Assembly (NCBI GenBank): GCA_013397455.1
Contig: VYZB01000135.1
Location: 564,867-628,866, forward strand
From: Crotophaga sulcirostris
Lineage: Eukaryota > Chordata > Aves > Cuculiformes > Crotophagidae
Direction: 5' to 3'
Length of the DNA: 64,000 bases
Shown here one piece after another: positions 11,820 to 25,294 of this stretch (its first letter is position 1; each line of letters starts with the position of its first letter). The notes beneath the pieces were generated by a model that had not been told where the DNA came from, ran no database searches, and saw only the letters and a program-made list of their open reading frames with translations. The position numbers and the translations under genes were made by a program.

Positions 11820-14354
11820 ACTTGATTGTTCTCTCTTGGCCGAGCCTGAAGCAAGCACAGTTTTGATAAAAATGCCAGAGCCACTTCTGACTGGCCAGCG
11901 TGCACTTAAGCTATTAGTTAAGAAATACCATTTCTCCTAAGGAAACTGAGAGAGGCCAGAATCTGATTTATATCTCAGGGTCTTGAGTTTGGCTGAGGTT
12001 TCAGGCCTGCCTGCAGGCAGTGCTGCACCCTCGCCTGCCCTCTGTGCACCTCAGCTTCTGCCCATCATGGCCGGGGCTCCCCGGGCAGCCCCGCGTGCCT
12101 GTGGAGGACACCCTTCCCTCAAATTACCCGTCTGGTCTAACACGGAATGGTCCTCCCAGCTCTGCAACAGCAAGGAATGCCAAAGCCCTTCCCAACATTA
12201 TTTCTGCTTTCTGAGCGCCTTTGTTCCCTGCTGCCTGTGGTGAGCGCAGGAGGTGTGAGGCTGCGTGGAAATTGCTGCTACTAGACAAGAGAGACTTAAA
12301 GTACACCCACCAAGTCTCCAAAATCATTGATCTGATGAAAGATTTTTCATTCCTGCTGTGGCTAAGAATGCGCTATCTGTTCTGTAATGAGCCCCTTTTT
12401 TGCTTTCACCTTATCCTATTTCATCCCTTTCTTTCCTCTCCCCTTTATTGGATTCTCTTCTCCCTCTCCTTATTTTCACTCCCCACATCCATCTTTTTCT
12501 TTTCTTCTGTCACTGAGTGTTTACTTGTAACTGAGCAACTGAAGTTAAACATGCCCATTAGACCCCAAAAAGAGATCTTGAAGAGCTGCAGAAAGAAAAC
12601 CTGTCCTGGGGTCACTGCAGACAGACAGAGGCATATGGAGCTTTCATAGCCCAAATGTTTTACAATGGCACTTTGTATCACGTCTAGATTACACCAGGAT
12701 GGACACGTGCATGGGACAGTTTATGGCACCCTCTTTCAAATTTCTCTCTTACAATTAAATCCATGTATCCCATCACTTTAGGATGTAATAACCAATGTGA
12801 AGCCTGAGGTGATACAGAAGACTCAAAAGCCCTTTTCTGCAAGATATTCTCATTTGGGACGGTACTTTGTCACTCCCTAAAGGAAGACAGGCCACACAGG
12901 AGGTTACTGAGCTTCCTGCATCTGTGGCAAACAGAATATGTGAATTAATCATGCTTCATGTACATTGAGTCAGAGGATCTAGGTTAAATCCCTGCTGACA
13001 ATGGCTAACGTGGAGAAGTAACGTGAGCACAAGGTATAAATATACTTCCTCTCTCCTCTTTCGAGATCTCTTTTTCTGTGTGTGCTGCAGATGAGAGAAC
13101 AGGCTGCTATCTGTTGCTGTCTTTCAGGTCTCCATGGCCATTTGGGGGACCCACCACGCTCTTTGCAAGCTTCAGTCCTGGGTGACACTTTTGCCAGAAC
13201 TGCTGAAACAAAGGATCAGCCCCTCATCATGGGCCCAGACTAAAATATTCCACCAAAGGGCACTGTGTCCAGCAATGAGGAGCCACCTCATGGAGTTCAA
13301 ACCACTTGCAGACACAGGCTCCCCACGCTAATTCCCATATCCTACTGATGATGTGTTCTCACCTTCTATAATATATCACAGCGTCTCCACGAACTCATGC
13401 TACTATCAGGTTCTTGGTGTGTTAGAAGATATTTGGGGTCTGGTTGTGCTAAAAGGCAACTGGTAGAGCTGGCTTTTCCCATTAGAAGAACTTGGGACCT
13501 TGAACAACAGCAAGGTGGGACTTTCCCATCCCTCCTGCAACCAGTGCCGGTCACTCTCTGGAAGAACTGGAACCCAGAAGCATGAGAATGGCTCTTCCCT
13601 GAAGCTGCATTTAATAACTGAACTAGATTAATTAAATGTCATGTAGGTATCTATGATCAACTTGGAAGTTTTATTATTACAGCATTGAGATATGTCCCAG
13701 CAGCTGCTGAAATGATGTTTGGTAGTGATAAGAAAGGAGGATTAACGATGTGGACTGCTTGATGCTATTCTGGTAACTGGGTATATCATGTCTAGCCCCT
13801 CCCATGTCTTCACTTACACGTCTGCTAGTGGCACTAGAAACCTCATAACTTCCACTGAGCAAAGAGACAGGAGTCACAACTTGCTCCTCTCTGCTTCATA
13901 GCGAAGACTGGGCTACAGGAGCTCCTTCACTCTCTGGTGAACGTCACCAGCCAGTGTGTGACTATTCACATGGCACAGAGATGCAATGCAGGATTTAACA
14001 GTACGCACAGCGTTTGAGATCCCATGAGGGCAAAGCACTTTAATTTTATGATCACACCGAGCCTAAGCGTGGCACTGGTATTGCTCTGATGGAAATGGAT
14101 TCCCTCATGCCATTTAAATTAAAAGAAAACTCAAATTAAATAAAAGCAGTGGTATCACGTCTGACACCACAGGTGATAAATATCTTGGCCTGGCAGCTCT
14201 TGCAGAGTGACCTTTGCAAGTTGATCCTCAGGACCCTGATTAGCTCTTTTCTTTTGCCATTAGCTGATGGTTCTCACATGAGTGAGGTGTGGTGCAGGTG
14301 AGGCAACCGTGGTGGGGGAGAGCTGATAAAAGAGAAATGCTTTCATGGCCTTCT

Positions 14355-14457
14355 AGTTAGGCTGACCCTAGCAAAGGCAAGAGCAACTTTTGCTGAACCT
14401 GCCCCATCAGTGACCTCAAACCTGATCGGAGGGACCACCCTCAATTCGGGATGCAAG
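14355..14457 (+). ncRNA. Possible first exon of an unannotated transcript
   Basis: A TATA-like GATAAAAG at 14324-14331 lies about 30 bases upstream of this stretch, which ends in a near-perfect splice donor CAAG|GTAAGT (exon end 14457). No long open frame is present, so if transcribed it would be non-coding or 5'UTR. The exon start is only placed by the usual TATA distance. The idea is weak: strong donor-like words occur by chance in 64 kb. Confidence 0.15.
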
Positions 14458-17400
14458 GTAAGTTAAATTACATGCTGCTGAATTGTCCTAATACTGCCAA
14501 CATTTTGGGCAGAAGTTGTAATAATGATAAAAAAGCACCAGTGTAATGGATACCATTGTAACTCTGTAACTACAGTTTAGGTTTTGAAAATTACAAATAC
14601 GTGTTTAAGTAAGGCTAACCAGAAAGTACTAGATGGTGCTTTAACTGTGGCCAGCTGTCTAGTATTTAGAAATTAGAAAAGAATGTTTTTCCCCTTCCAA
14701 AGTGGAAAAATTGCTGTACATTTGTACATATTGAGCTGGTGACCATTTGTCCAGCTCTACCAGAAAGCACAGCGTAATCTATTTTATCAAGAGACGACAA
14801 AGTACTTTGTAGAACAATTGCACAAGTTAAAATGGACTCTGTAGCTTTCTACTTAAGATGTATTTCACCTCTTATGGATTAGAGACCTCATTCACAGCTA
14901 CTAAATTTCACAGGTCATAGTAAACTTTGCTTTCTTTACAATGAGTTTCATTTTGTCTTGAAATATGTGTGTAAAACTTATTTCAGTTACATTTTTTTCA
15001 ACTCATGTAGGAAACTGTTCTTTCCAACTAATGTACCTTTAGCTGCTGATCTCTCAGTAAATTTGTAATTTCCTTTTACCCCCCACTCCGTGTAAGCTTC
15101 ACACCTGACCCCTTATCCTCCCTTCTGAAGTTTCTCAGCTGTGGAACTGGTGGGAACATGGAAAGAGAGTTTCAGCCGCTGTTTTTTGTGTCACTTAAAC
15201 TGAATTGAAGTGTTCTGCCCCCATAAGCTGCTGGCTCCATGTCAGAAGGACACCCAGTGAAGAAGGTTACATGGATGAGACAGGCATGTAGATAAAGCAA
15301 AGCATCTATCTTAACAAGCCAAGAAGCTCCCATTAGTGCAGTCTTAAAACACGCGGACTTCCTTGAACTCCTCCTAGGTGAAGGTTTAGACTGAAATCAT
15401 CAGTGATCTGGGCTTAACATTGTTTTCAGTGTCTGGCCAAACACAGTTAGATGGTAGGTGTGGGTGGCTGAAAGACTGGTCTCATTGAAGGGCATTGAGC
15501 TTTTTTTCTTAAATCCACAAGATTTCCTGGATTTGCAGATAAGCAACCTAACTGAGACAAGGTTAGATAAGAGCTAAAACAGAGCTCTAGGTCTAGGCAG
15601 TAGCAAAAGGACTCTGAACAGGAACAAGGGGTCAACTGAGGTTGGATACAGAGTTCTGCACTTCAGTCGTGGTTTTGTACTTGATACTTGGTTTAGAGGC
15701 TGCTTCTCCAGGAGCCTTTTTGTAAGGGGAGAGAATGAGCAGTTCAAAGAGCAGTTTGGTCAGCAAGGCCTCTCCAATATCTCCACAGCAAAACTCAACC
15801 CTCCATCTCCTTTGAAACATGGAGGCATTGAGTTGGTGAGATGGGCTGGGAAACACCTGGTTCAACCTCTTTTTCCATGGCAGTCAGCCATGTCTTGATG
15901 AAATGGAAAAAACACTATTACTGAAGCAAGAAGGGGGAAAATAAGAGCCAACAGGATTGATCTCCCAGATGGGAAGTGCTGAGCAGAGATTGTTGGACAC
16001 TTGCACACCATTCAGAGCCAGGGGGCTGACAATGGCCAAGGGGAGCTGCATGAGCCTCAATGGAGGAGCACAACCAAATTGTAAATAAATGAGGAGCTCA
16101 CTGTGTCTTTATTCTCTCCACAACACCAAGCATATAGGGGAAAACACGTTGGCTCTGCTCATTTCCTACTGACTATGCTTATTGTATCAGGCCTGGTTTC
16201 TTATCTGTTTGGCTGCTGGGGTATGGGTCTGGATGGCTTCTCCAGTGCAAGCCAAGGAGGTCCAGTTGGGGGTTCCCAAGCTCTTTAAAGAAATATTGTC
16301 CAATTATTCTCCATGAGTGCACAAGGGTCAGGACATTTTGACTTTTATTTAATCTCCTGGCAATAATACTAAAAGCCGAAATTGGTATGCACTGAAGCTA
16401 ATGAAAAGCTCGTGCTTTCTAAGGCACCCAACATTATAAAGAGACCTTCAGCAAGTGTTTCATCTCTTCAAACCATGTTTTAACCATTTCTGCTGTCCAT
16501 GGGGTCTATGTAGATGAGTAACTGAAAAAATGCATGTTTTAATATTTTGTTAATAAATGCAAGACATACTGAATCCTTAGGTTGCTAAAGACTCCACAGA
16601 AGAACAAGAAAATTTTATTGATTGATTTAAGTTAATATGTAGCTTTATTTATATAAAAATGTCAGGACAGCTTGTGGAAATAGCTTAAATTCATAACCCA
16701 GAAACTTCACAAAAACAGCAGAAAGGCTGCCTGGGACCACTGCAAGGTGGTGACAGTAACTGGGGAGACCAAAAAGAAAAGTACCTTCTGCACTCCTGAG
16801 CTCTGTGCAGAGACAACAGTTCTGCAATCCTGTTTGAGGGGTGCTCACCACCATGTGCTAATGGGGCCGCCAACATTGCCTCCTGCAGTGGGATATCCTG
16901 ACCTGGGAGGGTCCCAAGGGAATGAAGCTTCTAAAATAACTATAAGGTTATAAAAGGTTATTTATTATTATAAATAATAATAGGGGTGGGAAAGGTAGTT
17001 TTCTCCTGCTAAGTGGGTGGGAAGCAAAGGTCTATGGAGCAGCAGGGCTAGCTGGTTGAGCATACAGGCAGGAGGAGAGACGAGACGGTGGCAGCCTGGT
17101 AGACCAGATGCCTTGTTCTTCAGTCACATCCTAAGGACACAGTGGCTCCCTGGCATAGCGACCTCTTTTCAGTCTGAAAACACCTACTGATGGAGGTGCA
17201 GATCTACCTGAATTGCAACTGCCTGAAGTAAAAGTGAGACAGGGCTGTTAATCTATAAGGAGCAGTCTAGGGTCTCAAGGGAATTTGGTAAGTTGGTAGC
17301 TCATAGTGCTTAGCTGCAGCCCCTCCTCCACAACATATCAGTCACTGTGCATTAATCCCCTGTGGCCCTCAGCTAGCCCACCCAGTCCTGCCACAATGAC

Positions 17401-17750
17401 CTCAGGCAGACTGGTAAGCAAAAAGAGGCTTCTTTGAATTTATCCTGCCCCTCACCATGTGGCTCTGAGGACCTGATGGGTGGGATTCAATTGCTTAACC
17501 ATGGCCGCCTAGGGCCATTTTAGATGTGTTGTAGTATCTGCAACATCTGTGCACGCTTTGGGAAATGACAGAGGTTTTCCAGGAGACCTGCACCCTTCTG
17601 GAAGAGGATGGAGACCAGGGACATCTAGGCTTTCAGTAACTGCCTGGATTTTGTGATCTGGACCCTACTCCAGGGCCCACTCTAGAGCACAGTAAATCAC
17701 TGAGTCCTCCCAGGGCCTGCCCTGGTGGGGAGACACAGAGTGATCACAGC

Positions 17751-17766
17751 AGGTATGGCCATACCT
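17751..17766. repeat. Perfect 16-bp palindrome
   Basis: AGGTATGGCCATACCT is identical to its reverse complement, with no spacer. This is a dyad of the kind bound by dimeric transcription factors, but no specific factor is recognised. Confidence 0.75.
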
Positions 17767-20700
17767 AGACTGGTGATACCCCTCTCTCCCTCTGATAGGC
17801 AAGAGCTGGTTTTACTCACGTAGGGCTGGAGTGGTGTCAACAGGAATTTCACCACTGAATTCAGTACAATAAAAGTCAGCACAGCCTCATGCTAATGGGT
17901 TTTCATAACCATTTTTTGCCAAGCCAGTGTAACAGGGAAATGAGGAGATAACAGGAAAACTTAGAATTGTGTTGACAAAAAAAAAAGTTGCTTTCTATCA
18001 TCTTGTTATGCTCCTTGGAGAGGATAAGCAAAAGCAGATGCTATCGGCAGAGGAAGGTATCTATAAGCAATGAAGTAAATCTGGAGGAGAAGTTTTTCAG
18101 TATTATCTTAATTAGCTAGAAGGTGGAAAATGCAGACCAGGAAGCAACTGGACAAAGAAACTGAAAATGCTCAACCAAGTACTGATCAAAATGGATGAGC
18201 AATGTAGGCAGAAAGAAATATTGACCAAGGAGCTAGGGAAAGTTGAAAGTTTATAGTTTTACTTTTCCCTTTGTCATCTGATTAAAGTAATTTCAGTCCA
18301 GTGGGTTTACATCTAAGTGGTTGAGTGGCTGCCCGATAATATCAATGTGACTGCTCAGATGAGGGAAGAGCATTTAATAGCTACCTGCATGAAAATCAGA
18401 TAAGTTATTTATAGACCACAAACTTCAGTATATGAATGAGAGGTGCTACCAACTTAGCTGGCTCTTATCAGAAAAAAAGAGAGCTCTCAGTCTGGCAATA
18501 GCTGTACCCAGGGAGACCTCTGTGTGAAATACCTCTGAGGGTCTCTTGGGACCCATCTTGCTACTACTAGTTCCTACTGATAGTTGTATAAAGCTAGGAA
18601 GTTTAAATCCTATTCATTTTCTATTACGTATGAAAAAGCAGAGTTAAATTAATATTCCCCCCTAGTTCACAGAAAGAAAGTAGAGATCATGGTTCAGGAT
18701 GACTTATCAATGAAGCAGGAATGAAACAACTCTGTTTTCCTTTAAATCATTCCCTATTGGTCTCCATTAATTCACATCTTTTAATTAATTTCTTTGGTGT
18801 AAATGTATATATAAAATATACAGACGCATTTTACAAAAATAAAGTATTATTAATAGAATGACATAGAAAACCACAGAAACTGTATGCCATAAATAAAGGC
18901 TGTCAGTGAAGTCAATAGACTGTGAGAGGAAACTGTCATTGGAGGAACTTAATTATATCAACAATATTTGTTGCCTAGTGAATCTTACCAGTGGGCTGGC
19001 AAGAGTCTGTAACTGAATCTTAAAAAGGCTGTTGAACTGAATTCTCTTCAATATCTTGGACTTCTTATGGCAACTGGCAGGAGCTTTAATTGCAAAATTC
19101 TAAATCACCCCGTTCTGCTCCATTTGACTGGAATTTGAGGACTTTGGTCAAAAAAAAAAGGAGACTCTGAAAAAATAATCTTATTGTATTGACAGATCCC
19201 CAGACTGGGAGGGAGGGTGGAGGCTTGATTTGACAGGCAAAGAGAGTTACAAACACTTGTTTTCCTATCTTTGTTAACAGTGGATGGGAAATGCCTGGAT
19301 GTCTCAATGGTTTTCTGTGGTTCTCTGTGCTTGCAGCTCAGTTTAAGTTAACAAGGTTCACTTCTGTTCCCAGTCACAAACATTTGGAAAAGTAAACACA
19401 GGTGGGGTAAATGCAGTGAGAATAGTGTTCATTCTGAGAGAGAGGATGTTATAAAAACAAAAAGAGATAAAACATAGCTATAACAAAATTAGCCATGACT
19501 AATTTACAATGCTGTGTTGGGGACAGATACAGCTAAGTTCAACAAACCAGCTTCAAACCACAAGTTTTAAGTCCCACACATGTGAAATTAAAGGAAATTC
19601 AAGAATGTAATTATTTGCAGTTAAACAGCTTACATCAGATTTTTGTGAAGGATTTTTTAAAAGCAAGCATATGATAACTTGTTTAGAGGTTAAATATCAA
19701 CCTGGCAATTATGCTCTGCTTATTTAATTTCCTTTGCAATTCTAATTGCATACACAGATCTTCTTCCTCCCTGCCCTCTATGGCTCTTTAGTACCTACCA
19801 TGTCTTTGGTATTTCTTTGGAATTTCTTTGGAATATTGTGTAAGCCACCAGGTTAATATAAACAAGCACTGCTCTGTTCTACAGCTAGTAAATGTTATAT
19901 GAAACTTAATTCATACTCAAATGAGGAGCACTCAGGTAACTGCAGCCCTGGATTTGGCTCATAAGTGCAACATGCTAAAATAACTGAGTAGCATCCATAT
20001 GGGAGCTTACGCTGCACATATGTCTTGTACAGACAATATGCTTTTATTTTCTTCTTCCAATTGCAGTTTGCAGCCTGAATTTTCTTTCCTGAAGTCAATA
20101 AAGCATTGTCATTAATTTTGACAGGAGAATTTAATTAATGACTGATCCTCTTTCACTCTCTCTCCCCCTCCATGCTGTTTTCTTTATGTTTGATTATTCT
20201 ATAAAGCTAAATGCATTAGGCCCTCTATAACACATGAACCTTTTTTTTTTATTTATAAAAAAGGGAGCTCTTGGAGGGGAAAAAAGAACACAAACAAATA
20301 TTTGATAGGCTCTGTGGATCTGGAAACATTTTCCACGTGGTTGGATTTCTGAAGATGTGCAGATGCCTAGTAATATTGTCATAAGAGTCAAGACAGATTA
20401 GCTATCTGGGCTATTTAGGTATGTCAATACTGGTTTTAATCTAGTCCTCAGAATTTTGCTGTATAAGAAAGTATGTGTTAAGGTGTTGGCAGAAAAGCAT
20501 TTTTATTAAACGCATTATTTCTGACTAGAACAAGAAAATAAAATATAGGGCTTGTTAGAAAGTAACATTGTATGTCCCTTAGATTTAGAGTTTATATATG
20601 TAAAACTTGAGGTAAATTGGCAATGGTATTGGCCCTTCAACTGGAACAGAGGAACAGAAATGCTGATAATCTATAAGATACCAAGGCAATATGTTTCAAC

Positions 20701-21567
20701 TAACTGTAATCTGCCTACACAGCAGAACAAATAATCACTTGTTAAATAGTGGAAGGAAGTCTACTGATGGAATGACTTGCAGCCTCTTCACCTTCAGCTT
20801 ATGGTCAATAAATCTCATTTGAAAAGTAATACTACCCACTTATCCTTTCAGCATGAAGATACTGTCATCACCATGCTAAATTATTTCTGGCCTCACAGTA
20901 CTTATGCTGTTGACCTATTATTAGTCAAGTTATATTGTCATCCATGACTAAGTTGGTTTGTCAAAAGTCAGTGGGTGGAATTGTCTCAGGTCACTGTGGA
21001 GCTCACTGATGGAAATAAAAGCACTTTTCTATGGGAAAGAAAGATGAGAGGGACAGGTCCATGTGACGAGGGGGACATCTTGTTTGACTGAAGCTGGTGA
21101 CAGACGAGATGTGCATTCTGACATGAGTCTATATGTAGCCAGAGATCTTTGGATGCAATAGGCTATAACTGCACACCTAACTGTTGCATGTCTCGAAGAG
21201 GTAAGAAGCAGCTCAGGAGGGCTAAGCTTTGTCTTCATGCTGCCCTTGATGTTCTCTGTGGCCTTGAGCAAGTCATGTAGGCTTTGTCTACACTAGCAAA
21301 CAGTGAAGCATAAAATGATCAGATGTGGAGACTGAAACAGTTGAAGGTTAGGAGTAGATGTTCACCCTCCAAAAACTCTACAGGTTGGGGTTTTTTCAAA
21401 AAAAAGGTCTAGTCAGATCCATAGTACTGAACATCCACGAGGCTGGAGCACATTAGGAACGGTCTTGGTATGCACCTTGATTTTATTTCACCCAAGATGA
21501 ATCCAGCTGTTTCTCCATGACGTCTTCACAGTATAAATCAAAGCACAGTAGGTGGGGACAACCAGGA

Positions 21568-21611
21568 GAATAACTTCAAAAATGCACCAGAATAACTTAA
21601 AAAATGCACCA
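21568..21611. repeat. 22-bp tandem duplication
   Basis: Two adjacent 22-base units that differ at one base (GAATAACTTCAAAAATGCAC and GAATAACTTAAAAAATGCAC, each followed by CA). The junction with downstream DNA makes a second dyad, TGCACCA-A-TGGTGCA, at 21605-21619. Confidence 0.85.
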
Positions 21612-22988
21612 ATGGTGCAAGCTGAAATGCTGATGCAGATAACTCTTTTACTCCTGCTGCCGCATAGGGATATTGCTATACTAGGTTCATGTGCGTGTGA
21701 CATGTTTAGCTATTACGATAATGATAGTTAGATGTGATAGCGTATTTTATTTCAGTATTCACTTGACAATATGTAAGCAAAAATTAAATGATGTTTAGTA
21801 GGTGTATAATTAGCAGAGGTTAGGCTGAAAATGAACAGAAAAGAAGTCATTCTTCACACAGTGGGTAATTAAACAGTGAGGTTCAGCATATTGTAAATAC
21901 TAAAACTTCGCAAGGTTACAAAAGTGGCTGCACATATTCCCAGAAATAAAATTCATGGAGGGATAATTTTTAGAGATACTTTTCCTGTGTGTCAAACTCT
22001 GAGCTCTGAATTGCTGGAGAATTGGAGAGTATCCTTGGGAAGAACCACTATGTGCTTTCCTCAAGTACCCAGTACTGGCGACTGCCAGAGACAGGGTAAT
22101 GAAGTAAGATAGACCTCTGATCTAATATGCTATAAGAATTCTTAGATTGATCACTTCTTTTAAAGGCTTTAATTTTTTTCAAATTTAATCATTCAAATAA
22201 AATAATTCAAATAATTTCAATGATTCAGGGTTTGTATTATTTCTATTTGAAATATGTCTCTTTGGAAATTATATTGTGGTTTTCCAGGGAGGGGAAAACT
22301 GGATATTCCTTCTCCCAGAATAGCTGAGCTCCTTCTACAGACTCAGTCTCACAATAATGCCAGAAGACTTCCACCAACATTTCAAGTGGCCCACGATGGG
22401 AAAGGACTCAAACAGTATAGTATCAATGATATTTTGGTAGTAGAGTACTGACAACTGAACATTGCTACTTCATCCTCAATACTTTGGGGACTGAGCATTC
22501 ATGTTTTTACATAGAACTGTGATTTTCTCCAGAACCCAGATGCTTTTTCTGAAAACAAATCTGTTCAGTCCAAATCTCAGCATCCCACTGAACAACAGGC
22601 AAAAAAAAAAAAAATCCCTTAATGGCTTATGTTGAAGCTTTCAATCTGGCACTGGTGGAAAGCCTCAGCACACGCATATGATGCAATATAAATCCACAGC
22701 TTATATGGACACAAGCAGCTAGTGTCACTGTTGGACAAGATCAGATTTTTCCATATTCATCGGGGGATCAGATGTTCTGGTGGCTCAAACCAGGTCTGAC
22801 AAAGCAGCTCCATAATACTCAGAGGGATTATGTACCCCATGACAGGTTTCCTTCTCAAAGCCAGTTTGAGACTCTCCTGCTCCTTAGCAGTCTTTTTAAA
22901 CCTTGTATGGTGTTTTGCTGTCCCATCACTACGGCTGACACTACTCTTAAAGAGCTTGTGTTGCACATCAGATCTTTTACATGGTCTG

Positions 22989-23011
22989 TATTTAAAAAAA
23001 AAAAAAAAAAA
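22989..23011. repeat. Poly(A) tract
   Basis: A run of about 18 A residues with a following AAGAAA. No retrocopy or SINE body was recognised upstream, so it is recorded only as a simple tract. Confidence 0.7.
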
Positions 23012-23513
23012 GAAATCGCTGCTTTGCTGTGGAAGGTGTTTTAACCCAGGGGTTTTTAGCAGTCCAATATATAGGTCATTAGCTTAAAAGATCACATAAG
23101 CACAACAAAGCAGCTATAAATAACAACACAAGGGTGCCAAAAAAAAAATCTTTGCTTTATCACAGAAGTGCACAGTTTGGTGTGCCTGTACTTGTAGCAA
23201 TTACAATTCTTTTGTCCAAATTTTGGTCTCAAAGCAAGCAGTCTTCCCCCACAGTCCCAGGCACAGTTATGTTCTTTGTGCAATTCAAAATGTGGACTTT
23301 CTGTCAACCAGTGGTTAGAATCTGGGTGACACTGCAGGAAATAGTTTAACCCCCCTCTCCACAGACTGGGTGAGGTCTGGCATTTTTTTCCTTTTGGATC
23401 AGTCTGTCCTAAGCCATAAAACATTTGCTAGGGGATGGCAATTAGGAAATCCCATCTATAGGAGTGAAGAAACTGGTACTGATCTATCGCATCCTAGGGA
23501 TTCATAACTTCTA

Positions 23514-23534
23514 ACAAACAAACAAACAAACAAA
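23514..23534. repeat. (AAAC)n microsatellite
   Basis: About five uninterrupted AAAC-type units. Confidence 0.85.
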
Positions 23535-23739
23535 ATGCACTATATTCCTCTTAGTTTGTAAAACTTGAGTAATTTTTTTAAAACCTTAGCACATCCTTTA
23601 AGAGTAGCTAATTTTCTAAAATTACCTTTAGTTTTCTTCATCAGAGATGTTTATAAGTATGAAGAACATTGCGCTGATCAAAAGCATCCTGTGCTGCAAA
23701 AAAGGAAATGCATGATAATTGATACTAAGAGGCAAACTC

Positions 23740-23774
23740 CCAGCTCCTCCTTCTCACTTTATAGGAGGAGCTGG
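23740..23774. repeat. Hairpin-forming inverted repeat, 11-bp arms
   Basis: CCAGCTCCTCC (23740-23750) and GGAGGAGCTGG (23764-23774) are exact reverse complements around a 13-base AT-rich loop. The stem is GC-rich in AT-rich surroundings. It lacks the roughly 22-base imperfect stem expected of a microRNA precursor. Confidence 0.8.
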
Positions 23775-24069
23775 CAGTGCAACCTACCATTACTTCTGCT
23801 CAACGCTCCCTGTTACGTGATACTCTTTTTCAGCAAAATCTTAGTGTTTGGGCAGAAATTTTCAGGTCAGTTTTTGTTTCTTAGCCAAAACAAACCAGAT
23901 GTTTTCAAGCACAATGCTGTGGCAAATCAGACTGACTGCAGGCCTGAGTTGACGGGTACTAGAAGAGCTGGTGAGCCTGCATCCTGCCACGTGGGAGCAT
24001 ATGATGTGCTACCTTTTGCTAATGAAAATGCTAAATTTGCAGTATTCCTATGTTAAAGTAAGTGTGGAT

Positions 24070-24092
24070 TTCTCTCTTTCTCTCTCTCTCTC
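24070..24092. repeat. (CT)n microsatellite
   Basis: Short, slightly interrupted CT dinucleotide run. Confidence 0.8.
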
Positions 24093-25294
24093 ATTTTGAT
24101 TGTTTGTTTTTTTTTTTCTGGCATGTCATCAGGCTGCTGAGCATGTGCTCTCTAGTTGTGGGATGATCTGTCTGTCAGGAAGGCAAATTTTTCCATCTCC
24201 AAGAAAAATCTACAAAAATATAAGAACTGAGAAACTTTTGAAAGCCAGCAGCCTGCAAACACTCAGTAAATAGAGATATGTTACGCTTCAGCACCCAACC
24301 ACTGCATCTTTTTAAGGGGACAGAATTTGGTGCACATCTTATAGGTGAAGCCATCAGATCTGCCAAGGCTCTTTGGTATTGAATCATCTTAAGTTTTCCT
24401 TACCAAGTGCACTAGAAGCTTAAATCTCTGCCATGGAGCATACCCTGAAGTGTCAATCTGACCTTAGAAATTCCTGCCTCCTGACTTAGTTCACAAGGGA
24501 CTCATGGGCCGGGCATCTCTGCAGCCTCTCAGTTCCCTGGAAAACCCAGTTTTCCAGATGTGCCAGGCCCTTTTCTTCTCAGGCACTAGACTAAACTAAC
24601 TATATGCCACCTCTAGGACAGGCTAAGTATTCTGAAGGTGACTTGGTTGTAATTTTTATACAACCTTTGAGCAAAAAGAAGTGATAAAAAAGATAAGAAA
24701 TCTTAGAATGGAAAATGGGGTTTGAAGGAAAAAATGTCTGCAGCCAATGGGGTTAAAATACTGATGAAATTAACTGTTTGTTTTTCACGAAAGAGCATAT
24801 AAAATCTCCCAAACCCAAGGCAATTCTCAGTCCCAAAGGTTGTCATGTAATTGTGGTATAGCATTCAATTTGTTCTGCTTCAAGTCTGCCTTCAGCTATA
24901 TTGCTTGAGAAAGATTAAAGGTATCCTATCTAGCTGCAGCAGCACAGAGCTGTGACAATAATATTGTGATTACTTTAGCTTAAGCGATTATATTTCAAAA
25001 TGGCAATAATGAATTCAGAGCAGAGCTGGAGAAAGCTTTGTGGTGACTTTAATTACTCAGTTCTAGTTGTGTAACTGGATTAAAATGGCATTGCAGAATA
25101 GCATCACTGTGTTTGACATGCCAATTCTTCCTTAAAGGGCTTTCCATGTCTTGAGCTGCTTATTTTTTCCTTTTGATAAGATTTGGAATGCCAGTTTGGA
25201 TGGCTTAGGTATATATTTCAGTAATATCAGGATTACTTGCATTTTCTTTAGCTTTTATATCATATTGATATATAAAATGTAAGATGCCAAAAAA

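Larger units (their letters stand above)
6101..14300. other. Intergenic DNA, FBLN1 to ATXN10 (part 1)
   Basis: AT-rich non-coding sequence downstream of FBLN1. It holds a CA-rich simple patch near 7296-7330, one minus-oriented CR1 copy (8243-8376), an inverted repeat at 9440-9465, a cluster of muscle-type motifs near 11.76-11.82 kb and a perfect 14-base palindrome CTGCCTGCAGGCAG at 12007-12020. No open frame here looks like a known protein; the longest (12221-12649 on +) is partly a pyrimidine-rich low-complexity translation. Confidence 0.75.
14301..20100. other. Intergenic DNA, FBLN1 to ATXN10 (part 2)
   Basis: Non-coding sequence without recognisable genes. It contains a possible unannotated first exon ending at 14457, a perfect 16-base palindrome at 17751-17766, and AT-rich stretches around 18.77-18.86 kb. 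No LINE copies of useful length were recognised. Confidence 0.7.

Noticed and set aside
21250..21285. MIR-like SINE core (GGCCTTGAGCAAGTCAT)
   Set aside because: Only about 17 bases resemble the MIR core, with no flanking tRNA-like head or tail; too short to call.
23565..24056. 163-codon + strand ORF
   Set aside because: No recognised motif, composition follows the AT-rich background, and it crosses a hairpin-forming repeat.
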